From Candidatus Peribacteraceae bacterium (GTDB lineage Bacteria; Patescibacteriota; Gracilibacteria; Peribacterales; Peribacteraceae), in the NCBI GenBank assembly GCA_013140485.1, contig JABFSS010000075.1, positions 1 through 6,513 on the forward strand: a stretch of DNA of 6,513 nt, read 5' to 3'. This document shows positions 1-4,114 of the stretch, in pieces (position 1 is the first letter of the stretch; every line of letters begins with the position of its first letter). Under the pieces are notes generated by a model. The model ran no database searches. It had not been told where the DNA came from and saw nothing but the letters and a program-made list of their open reading frames with translations. A program made the translations under genes and the position numbers.

Positions 1-797
1 CCAAACAGGCGGAGATCGCCGAACGTGCGGGGGCCTGCGCGGTGATGGCGCTCGAACGCGTTCCCAGTGACATTCGCGCCCAGGGCGGCGTTGCCCGCAT
101 GAGCGACCCCAAACTCATCAAGGAAATCCAGGCGATGGTGAGCATTCCTGTGATGGCGAAGATCCGCATTGGGCACAGCGCCGAAGCGAGGATTCTCGAA
201 GCGCTGGAGGTCGACTTCATCGATGAATCCGAAGTGCTGACGCCCGCCGATCCGTTCGCGCACGTCGACAAACGCAAATTTAAGATTCCCTTTGTCTGCG
301 GTGCGACGAATCTCGGAGAAGCCCTCCGCAGGATCAACGAAGGTGCCGCGATGATCCGGACGAAAGGCGAGGCGGGCACGGGCAATGTCGTCGAAGCCGT
401 GCGCCACCTCAAATTGATAAAACAGGAGATCCATGATCTCAAGAAAATGCTGCCCATGCAGGTCAAGAAGTGGGCGCTTAACCAGCGCGTGCCTCTGGAG
501 CTGGTCATGAAGGTCAAGAAAGACCAGCGATTGCCCGTCGTCACATTCGTGGCAGGCGGAGTTGCAACACCCGCCGATGCAGCACTCTTAATGGAATTGG
601 GAGCCGAAGGCGTCTTCGTCGGCTCGGGAATCTTCAAATCCGCCGATCCGCGGCGAACTGCCGAAGCGATCGTACAGGCGACGGTGCACTACAAGGATTC
701 CAAAAAGCTCATGGAAGTCTCTACGGGCTTGCCGCAGCCCATGCCCGGTTTGGAAATCAGTACGCTGGAGACGAAGATGCAGGGACGCGGTCTGTAA
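1..797 (+). CDS. pdxS: Pyridoxal 5'-phosphate synthase lyase subunit PdxS (5' partial)
   Basis: PdxS builds pyridoxal 5'-phosphate from ribose 5-phosphate, glyceraldehyde 3-phosphate and ammonia supplied by PdxT, in a cytosolic PdxS12-PdxT12 complex. The frame is open to the left edge (first full codon at 3, reading KQAEIAERAGACAVMALERV), so the true start is outside; about 30 residues, including the catalytic Asp of the VIMDV motif, are missing and 264 are visible. Family motifs follow in order: ALERVPSDIRAQGGVARM, SIPVMAKIRIGH with the first catalytic Lys at 159-161 (B. subtilis Lys81), IDESEVLTPAD, PFVCG, RTKGEAGTGN with the second catalytic Lys at 363-365 (Lys149), GGVATPADAALLMELGAEG and FVGSGIFKS. 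The C terminus matches normal length. The usual MAKARIGH reads MAKIRIGH here, a minor change. pdxT is not next to it: it lies about 1.9 kb downstream, beyond two minus-strand genes. No terminator is evident after the stop. Confidence 0.98.
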   Translation, partial: KQAEIAERAGACAVMALERVPSDIRAQGGVARMSDPKLIKEIQAMVSIPVMAKIRIGHSAEARILEALEVDFIDESEVLTPADPFAHVDKRKFKIPFVCGATNLGEALRRINEGAAMIRTKGEAGTGNVVEAVRHLKLIKQEIHDLKKMLPMQVKKWALNQRVPLELVMKVKKDQRLPVVTFVAGGVATPADAALLMELGAEGVFVGSGIFKSADPRRTAEAIVQATVHYKDSKKLMEVSTGLPQPMPGLEISTLETKMQGRGL

Positions 798-805
798 GAA
801 ACTTC

Positions 806-1258
806 TCAGGCAAGCGTCAATAGTTGTATATGTTTCTCAAATTTTGGAAACGCTTTCGTCAAGGTTTCGCGGCTGCCAGCTTCATACTCTGGGTACTCAA
901 ACGCAGGAGACATCGTCGTGCCAAGAAGCGCAAACGTGCCGCCAGGAAGCAGTCGTGATCCTTGCCACGTTCCGCCGGGAACAACAACTTGCGGCTGCGC
1001 TCTGTCATCAATATCTGACCCGATCGTGATGAACTTTCCCGTTCCATCCGGAAAGAGCTGCAGCATCTCGACAGCATCACCGAGATAGAAATGAAAGATC
1101 TCATCGCCGGGGAGTTTGTGCATTGCCGAGAAAGTTTCGGGCGTCAGAAGATAATAGATCGCGGTGCTAAGCGGCGAGCGGTATGTTTCGCGGAAGAAGC
1201 CGCCTTCTTTGGGATGCGGCTGAAGACTCAAAAGTGCGATGACGTCCTTCGCATTCAT
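806..1258 (-). CDS. Cupin-fold protein, DUF985 (Cupin_5) family
   Basis: A 150-residue single-domain cupin. Motifs typical of the DUF985/Cupin_5 family are visible in order: LQPHPKEGGFFRETYRS (12-28), AIYYLLTPETFSAMHKL (33-49), GDEIFHFYLGD (51-61), PQVVVPGGTWQGSRL (89-103) and a SPAFEYPEYE segment (117-126). The His and Glu residues in the first three motifs line the barrel pocket in this fold, but family members have no agreed reaction, so no substrate is proposed. No signal peptide or membrane segment is present. The ATG at 1258 is chosen because the protein starts just before the conserved N-terminal motif. It follows the uncharacterised gene 1275-2594 after a 16-base gap and may be co-transcribed with it, but a TACACT hexamer 6 bases before the ATG could give it its own leaderless message. 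A GAGGG lies 12 bases upstream, too far for a good ribosome binding site. Its 3' end is 8 bases from the pdxS stop. Confidence 0.9.
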   Translation of the reverse strand: MNAKDVIALLSLQPHPKEGGFFRETYRSPLSTAIYYLLTPETFSAMHKLPGDEIFHFYLGDAVEMLQLFPDGTGKFITIGSDIDDRAQPQVVVPGGTWQGSRLLPGGTFALLGTTMSPAFEYPEYEAGSRETLTKAFPKFEKHIQLLTLA

Positions 1259-1264
1259 GGAGAC

Positions 1265-1270
1265 AGTGTA
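1265..1270 (-). promoter_or_regulatory. Putative -10 hexamer (TACACT) of the cupin gene
   Basis: TACACT reads on the minus strand and is separated from the ATG at 1258 by six bases (GTCTCC). A start site about seven bases beyond the hexamer would fall on the start codon, giving a leaderless message. No convincing -35 is seen, because the upstream DNA is the coding end of the neighbour gene. The call rests on the same arrangement recurring at the other gene starts in this window. Confidence 0.35.
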
Positions 1271-1274
1271 CCCT

Positions 1275-2594
1275 CTACGATTTTTTTCGCATGCCTTCCA
1301 AGATCTTCACTCTCGTCGAGTGAGGCAAAATTAGTGTTTCATAGCTCTTTTGTAAGTATTCAAATGCACCTACCACAGGATGACCAGAATGGCTTTCACA
1401 TCCTGTAATAATTCCCGTAGCAGACGTATCACTAATGCCCATTTTTGAAAAAATTCTCAATGCACTGATTACATATGCTTCTTTTACGTTCGTCATCGAA
1501 AGCGTGGCGCCAGGTTGTGAATACAGTTGACGGTAATGTTCTGCTTCTTCCGCAAATAAAAGGAACACAGCATATGCCTCATCAAATTGCCCTTGCTCAA
1601 TCATGCCTCGCATAATGCGAATACAGGAGCCAGCTTTTCCCGAAATTTCTGCAACTGCCATGGAGATAATTCCCTGTGCGATGCTTTGGCCATCAAAACG
1701 ACTCCATTGTCGATTTAGAACTGGATCCTGTCCTGTGTGTAACGACAGGAACGAAGACTCCCGGTGAATAAAGCCGGAACCTCCTTGGGCTAGTGATACA
1801 TTCTTCATGTACGAATTGTCATATGCATGCTCGATTTCCTCCTCTCGCATAAGACGCTCGAACAAAGAGAGAAGATGTATTACATCGCCTTGTTGCACAG
1901 CATGCAATCGTTCAGCAAATCCATTTTCTTTCTTCTCGATACGGCATACAAGATTTTGAAATTTTTCCAGAATAGCTTTCTTGTTCATGAAAATAAACTC
2001 TTCCCACGAGCGGGCTGCAGAGGTATTTTTACTCTCAAATTCTGTCCATACGATGTCCGTTTCCCAAACATCATTTCCGTACGGAGACTCATGGTGTTTC
2101 CATTCTTGCATGAGAGTTGCACGCCGGAAAACTGATACCAGATTTTTCCCAATAACCGGAACGTCAATGTATTCGTCTTTTGGCATACAGATGTGGCGTG
2201 TGAATGCATTGCAATAAATGCGCAGCAACCTGTTGGAATCCAGTTCACTCTGAGCAGTGAGCAAGATGATGCTCTTGCATTCATCCATAAAGGCCGGATT
2301 GCAGTCTTCACACTGCAAGAGAAATTCTGCAACGACCTCATTCCGCAGTTGGCCTGCAGATCGTGCTTTCAGTATGTTTTTCAAGCTATTGATCAGAGGT
2401 TGAATGTCTGCCTCAATTTTGACCCGCATGTTCGGCGGAATGGTCGTAGTTTTCTCTGTCAAAACAAAACCAATGGCCAGGTTCTGTTTCGCAAGAGATG
2501 TATCCACTGCGGCAGAATCGACTCCTGGAATCTCTTGCTGTGATTTGACCTGTTCATTCCCTGTTTTGCCGGATTGAGTTTCATTGTCACTCAT
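1275..2594 (-). CDS. Uncharacterised AT-rich protein, soluble and mostly helical
   Basis: I do not recognise this family. The ATG at 2594 gives 439 residues; an in-frame TTG at 2627 would add 11 but would place the start inside the probable promoter. The first 40 residues are polar and low in complexity (MSDNETQSGKTG). The rest looks like a helical soluble protein with no signal peptide or membrane segment. A cysteine cluster, CEDC plus a Cys eight residues on, lies near residues 95-106. The last 130 residues contain paired amphipathic helices (for example MIEQGQFDEAYAVFLLFAEE) reminiscent of TPR-like repeats, though no repeat unit is clear. Base use is unlike the neighbours: 1441-1500 is 18/60 G+C and 1921-1980 is 20/60, against 38/60 at 4321-4380 in lepA. 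This suggests recent acquisition or relaxed selection. It leads a minus-strand pair with the cupin and is divergent from pdxT across 71 bases. Confidence 0.78.
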   Translation of the reverse strand: MSDNETQSGKTGNEQVKSQQEIPGVDSAAVDTSLAKQNLAIGFVLTEKTTTIPPNMRVKIEADIQPLINSLKNILKARSAGQLRNEVVAEFLLQCEDCNPAFMDECKSIILLTAQSELDSNRLLRIYCNAFTRHICMPKDEYIDVPVIGKNLVSVFRRATLMQEWKHHESPYGNDVWETDIVWTEFESKNTSAARSWEEFIFMNKKAILEKFQNLVCRIEKKENGFAERLHAVQQGDVIHLLSLFERLMREEEIEHAYDNSYMKNVSLAQGGSGFIHRESSFLSLHTGQDPVLNRQWSRFDGQSIAQGIISMAVAEISGKAGSCIRIMRGMIEQGQFDEAYAVFLLFAEEAEHYRQLYSQPGATLSMTNVKEAYVISALRIFSKMGISDTSATGIITGCESHSGHPVVGAFEYLQKSYETLILPHSTRVKILEGMRKKS

Positions 2595-2599
2595 GGGGT

Positions 2600-2605
2600 A
2601 AAGTA
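2600..2605 (-). promoter_or_regulatory. Putative -10 hexamer (TACTTT) of the AT-rich gene
   Basis: On the minus strand TACTTT lies five bases (ACCCC) before the ATG at 2594. An overlapping TACTGT (2605-2610) lies ten bases before it. TTGAAC (2627-2622) is spaced 16 bases from TACTTT and could be a weak -35. This arrangement favours the ATG over the upstream TTG, which would then be part of the promoter. No Shine-Dalgarno sequence precedes either candidate start. Confidence 0.35.
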
Positions 2606-2653
2606 CAGTATCAGTTTGCACGTTCAAGGCAATGGAGGACGATGCGTTTCCTG

Positions 2654-2659
2654 TAGAAT
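2654..2659 (+). promoter_or_regulatory. Putative -10 hexamer (TAGAAT) of pdxT
   Basis: TAGAAT lies six bases (CATTTC) before the pdxT ATG at 2666, so transcription would begin at about the start codon. No good -35 is visible. The only purine-rich GGAGG (2634-2638) is 27 bases upstream of the ATG, too far to be a ribosome binding site. The 71-base gap 2595-2665 therefore seems to carry two back-to-back promoters and nothing else that I can see. Confidence 0.4.
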
Positions 2660-2665
2660 CATTTC

Positions 2666-3229
2666 ATGAAAATCGGTGTTCTCTCCTTCCACGGTGACTT
2701 CGCAGAGCACATCTCCGTGCTGACGGCATTGAAAGTACAATCCATGGAGGTTCGTACGCTTGAAGATCTGGAGCAGGTGGACCGGCTGATCATCCCCGGC
2801 GGCGAGAGCACGGTCATCGCGAAGTTTCTTCAGATGACGGGGATGGACAGAGTGATTCGAAAGCGCGTTGCGAAGGGGAAACTCGCCGTCTACGGCACCT
2901 GTGCCGGAGCGATTCTCGTCGCAGCAAAAGCGAAAGGAAAGAATGCGCCGTCGTCGCTGGGCTTGATCAACATCGTGGTCGAGCGTAACGCGTATGGCTC
3001 GCAGATGCAGAGCTTCGAAGCGGCGTTGAAGGTGAAAGGAATAGCAGAGTCCGTGAATGGCTCGTTTATTCGTGCGCCCATCATCACCAAGGCCGGGCGC
3101 GGAGTCGAGGTCCTCTCCATGCATGACGGCAAACCCGTGCTTGTACGGCAGGGCAGAGTGCTTGCGGGAACATTCCACCCCGAAACGCGCGGAGAGATCG
3201 CAATTCACAAGTTGTTCCTCAGTCTTTGA
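2666..3229 (+). CDS. pdxT: Pyridoxal 5'-phosphate synthase glutaminase subunit PdxT
   Basis: PdxT is the class I glutamine amidotransferase that hydrolyses glutamine and channels ammonia to PdxS. The 187-residue length is normal for the family. Motifs in order: MKIGVLSFHGDFAEH at the N terminus, LIIPGGEST (41-49, oxyanion loop), YGTCAGAI with nucleophile Cys79, VERNAYGSQMQSFE (105-118), FIRAP (134-138) and TFHPE with His171 and Glu173 completing the catalytic triad. All catalytic residues are present, so the enzyme should be active. The ATG at 2666 gives the canonical N terminus and has no Shine-Dalgarno sequence; TAGAAT is six bases upstream. It stands alone on its strand, separated from pdxS by the 806-2594 block. 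Its last 11 bases overlap the 3' end of the opposing hydrolase gene, and no terminator follows within that overlap. Confidence 0.97.
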   Translation: MKIGVLSFHGDFAEHISVLTALKVQSMEVRTLEDLEQVDRLIIPGGESTVIAKFLQMTGMDRVIRKRVAKGKLAVYGTCAGAILVAAKAKGKNAPSSLGLINIVVERNAYGSQMQSFEAALKVKGIAESVNGSFIRAPIITKAGRGVEVLSMHDGKPVLVRQGRVLAGTFHPETRGEIAIHKLFLSL

Positions 3230-3779
3230 GTGTCGTGAGGATGGCATCGCGCAGTTGCGGAAACTCGATGTACCCCGCAGCTTTGTTGAAGTGACCTGCG
3301 TTCGGGATGAAGTGCAGAGGAACGTTCAACTGCCGTGCTGCTTCTTCACCATTTGTAAGAGGAACGTAGGGGTCATCATCTGAATGAAAGACGAGAAATT
3401 TTTCTGCGTGTTGCTGGATCGCTTTCCAATCAAACGGCAGTTCGACGAAAGCCTTATCGGTCTCCCAATTCTTGGTACCAGGGATTCCGACTGGAGCCGC
3501 GACCAGACATGCTACAGCAATTTTGACGGGAATCTTCTCCAAGAGCCGCAAGAGGAATGCTCCGCCCAAACTATGGCCGACGATGGTCGTTTCGTCGTCG
3601 ACCAGCGATTCGAATTTCCTAAAGACGTCAAACCACGCTTCGAGCGTCTGATTCTCAGGCGTGGGGAATTGCGGGATCACTACATCGAACCCGTGCTGTT
3701 CCATTTCACTCTTCAGCCACGGGAACCAGTTCTCTTCGGGATACCCTGCAGTGCCGTGGAAGATGAAGATCGTCGCCAT
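3219..3779 (-). CDS. RBBP9/YdeN-type alpha/beta serine hydrolase
   Basis: A compact 186-residue cytosolic alpha/beta hydrolase of the RBBP9/YdeN type. Diagnostic features: an N-terminal strand followed by FHGTAGYPEENWFPWL (7-22), PQFPTPENQTLEAW (36-49), the nucleophile elbow GHSLGG with Ser70, SDDDPYVP in which Asp136 is the likely acid (by spacing to VP), and NAGHFN with catalytic His163. The family consists of small serine hydrolases whose natural substrates are mostly unknown, so only the general reaction can be stated. The start is the ATG at 3779. A longer frame from 3851 exists, but its extra residues (GVRFPHAPP) are a translation of the tRNA-like element and should be discarded. TACTCT lies five bases before the ATG. 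The start is 18 bases from the CCA end of that RNA, so co-transcription followed by processing is possible. The gene overlaps pdxT tail to tail by 11 bases. Confidence 0.9.
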   Translation of the reverse strand: MATIFIFHGTAGYPEENWFPWLKSEMEQHGFDVVIPQFPTPENQTLEAWFDVFRKFESLVDDETTIVGHSLGGAFLLRLLEKIPVKIAVACLVAAPVGIPGTKNWETDKAFVELPFDWKAIQQHAEKFLVFHSDDDPYVPLTNGEEAARQLNVPLHFIPNAGHFNKAAGYIEFPQLRDAILTTLKD

Positions 3780-3784
3780 TTCCC

Positions 3785-3790
3785 AGAGTA
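3785..3790 (-). promoter_or_regulatory. Putative -10 hexamer (TACTCT) of the hydrolase gene
   Basis: On the minus strand TACTCT is five bases (GGGAA) before the ATG at 3779 and seven bases after the CCA end of the tRNA-like element. A -35 at normal spacing would fall inside the T-arm, and no match is seen there. The hydrolase might instead be read from the RNA promoter and freed by 3' processing. Confidence 0.3.
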
Positions 3791-3797
3791 TGCCGAA

Positions 3798-3867
3798 TGG
3801 TGGAGCGTGGGGGAATCGAACCCCGATCCAGAATTGTCGAGAACTGGACACCGCCTAGTCACGCCCC
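3798..3867 (-). ncRNA. tRNA-like element with encoded CCA and G3-U70, tmRNA-type 3' end
   Basis: The minus strand reads GGGGCGT at 3867-3861 and ACGCTCC-A-CCA at 3808-3798. These pair as a seven-base acceptor stem with a single G-U at the third pair and discriminator A, the identity signal for alanyl-tRNA synthetase in tRNA-Ala and tmRNA. The T-arm is CGGGG, loop TTCGATT, CCCCC; four pairs form, and the outermost is a C-C mismatch. Between them GTCCAG (3849-3844) pairs with CTGGAT (3831-3826) around a 12-base loop, TTCTCGACAATT. This is not an anticodon arm: total length is 70 bases against about 76 for a tRNA, and there is no D-stem of normal form. The stretch TTCTGGAT leading into the T-arm resembles tmRNA 3' ends (TTTCTGGAC in B. 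subtilis). It could be the 3' end of a longer tmRNA whose 5' end is upstream, or a free-standing minimal alanine acceptor RNA. Confidence 0.6.
3832..3856. repeat. Direct repeat copy 1 (inside the tRNA-like element)
   Basis: This 25-base segment matches 3940-3965 with three transitions and one single-base insertion. The shared core on the plus strand is TTGTCGAGA, then CTGGA, then GCCT. In the minus-strand RNA it forms the central helix strand and loop of the tRNA-like element. Confidence 0.7.
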
Positions 3868-3870
3868 ATA

Positions 3871-3907
3871 CAAATTCGGCATGAACAGCGTAGGTCAAAG
3901 GAATTTG
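3871..3907. repeat. Inverted repeat CAAATTC / GAATTTG
   Basis: Perfect seven-base arms at 3871-3877 and 3901-3907 are separated by 23 bases. They would make a stem in RNA from either strand. It lies just upstream, in minus-strand sense, of the tRNA-like 5' GGGG, and could be a processing or structural helix. Confidence 0.4.
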
Positions 3908-3939
3908 ACAGGTCTTTTTAGGCCCTGTAGACTGGTAAC

Positions 3940-3965
3940 AGTTGTCGAGAGCTGGATACCCGCCT
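3940..3965. repeat. Direct repeat copy 2 (upstream in the RNA region)
   Basis: This is the second copy of the repeat, 108 bases from the first and in the same orientation. In the minus-strand RNA it also places CTCTCGACAA in a loop, here between CAG and CTG. It lacks the flanking acceptor and T-arm sequences of copy 1, so it is not a second complete tRNA-like element. The right part overlaps the inverted repeat at 3955-3973. Confidence 0.7.
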
Positions 3966-3973
3966 GGGGTATC
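3955..3973. repeat. Inverted repeat GATACCC-GCCTG-GGGTATC
   Basis: Perfect seven-base arms with a five-base loop form a strong hairpin on either strand. No T-run follows directly, so it is not a terminator by itself. It stands six bases before the plus-strand terminator and overlaps direct repeat copy 2. Confidence 0.5.
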
Positions 3974-3978
3974 GAATT

Positions 3979-4003
3979 CCGCCTCCAAAGGCGGTTTTCT
4001 TTT
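3979..4003 (+). terminator. Intrinsic terminator, plus strand
   Basis: CCGCCT (3979-3984), loop CCAA, AGGCGG (3989-3994), then TTTTCTTTT. The six-base GC-rich stem with immediate T-tract is a textbook intrinsic terminator for plus-strand transcription. The minus strand has no T-run after the hairpin. No plus-strand gene lies just before it; the nearest is pdxT, whose stop is 750 bases upstream. It may stop pdxT read-through before lepA, or end an unrecognised plus-strand RNA. Confidence 0.6.
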
Positions 4004-4017
4004 GCCCGTATTTCTCG

Positions 4018-4045
4018 AGGCGTTCCACACCCCAGTAGAACGCCT
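4018..4045. repeat. Inverted repeat AGGCGTTC / GAACGCCT
   Basis: Perfect eight-base arms flank a 12-base loop that contains, on the minus strand, the GGGG considered as a possible tmRNA 5' end. On the plus strand a pyrimidine-rich stretch (CTTTCTCTTCTTC) follows, but it is not a clean T-tract, so a terminator role is weak. It could equally be the outer helix of a minus-strand RNA precursor or an operator. Confidence 0.4.
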
Positions 4046-4076
4046 GACTTTCTCTTCTTCAAGCTGAAAAGTACGG

Positions 4077-4096
4077 ATCACCAAAAGTGATTTTTT
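4077..4096 (+). terminator. Weak hairpin with T-run before the lepA promoter
   Basis: ATCAC (4077-4081), loop CAAAA, GTGAT (4087-4091), then five T (4092-4096). The stem is short and AT-rich, so it is a weak terminator at best. It sits immediately upstream of the lepA -10 hexamer and could instead be a regulatory palindrome. Confidence 0.25.
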
Positions 4097-4098
4097 GC

Positions 4099-4104
4099 TA
4101 CACT
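4099..4104 (+). promoter_or_regulatory. Putative -10 hexamer (TACACT) of lepA
   Basis: TACACT lies ten bases (CATTTTGCTC) before the ATG at 4115, so the message would have a leader of only a few bases. The sequence before the ATG has no Shine-Dalgarno match. No recognisable -35 is present at 16-18 bases. The same hexamer precedes the cupin gene. Confidence 0.4.
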
Positions 4105-4114
4105 CATTTTGCTC

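Larger units (their letters stand above)
3798..4033 (-). ncRNA. Possible full-length tmRNA-like RNA (5' end uncertain)
   Basis: If the tRNA-like 3' end belongs to a longer RNA, the only other GGGG able to pair with ACGCTCC is GGGGTGT at 4033-4027 (seven pairs, two of them G-U), giving about 236 bases. Between them lie several hairpins: 3994-3979, 3973-3955, 3928-3908 and a long-range pair GAATTTG/CAAATTC (3907-3901 with 3877-3871). ATCCAG in the upstream repeat (3957-3952) pairs perfectly with CTGGAT at 3831-3826 and could form tmRNA helix 2. Against this, the near-universal tmRNA D-loop motif GGATTCGAC is not at the right distance (CGCCTCGAG is found instead), and no tag ending in an ALAA-like sequence is evident. 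A gene-sized RNA is plausible because no protein gene fits here. Confidence 0.3.

Noticed and set aside
42..797. pdxS starting at the GTG at 42
   Set aside because: The frame is open to the left edge and the upstream codons (KQAEIAERAGACA) match the PdxS family, so the gene is truncated by the window rather than starting here.
2595..2627. TTG at 2627 as start of the AT-rich gene
   Set aside because: It has no ribosome binding site, adds 11 residues without recognisable character and would lie within the probable -35/-10 of the gene; the ATG at 2594 fits the local start pattern.
2624..3247. 207-residue minus-strand frame covering pdxT
   Set aside because: It is a shadow of pdxT, which has all its catalytic motifs on the plus strand.
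3780..3851. Longer hydrolase frame starting at 3851
   Set aside because: The additional residues, including GVRFPHAPP, are a translation of the T-arm and CCA end of the tRNA-like RNA; the family N terminus begins at the ATG at 3779.
3798..3867. Ordinary elongator tRNA on the minus strand
   Set aside because: Only 70 bases long, no five-pair anticodon stem with a seven-base loop in any register I tried, no T at position 8 and no regular D-stem.
3798..4003. tmRNA on the plus strand ending at the terminator
   Set aside because: GGTATCGAATTCC looks slightly T-arm-like, but the T-stem does not pair, no CCA is encoded and its 5' and 3' ends do not form an acceptor stem.
3859..4005. tmRNA tag candidates: a GCA frame from 4005 and a short frame ending MPNLYGA before TGA at 3861-3859
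   Set aside because: The first runs 36 codons, too long for a tag, and the second lacks a hydrophobic ALAA-like end and a recognisable resume context; both may be chance.
3384..4090. Plus-strand reading frames across 3384-3884 and 3797-4090
   Set aside because: The first is antisense to the hydrolase; both include peptides such as GGIEP that come from the complement of the T-arm. No family motifs are present.
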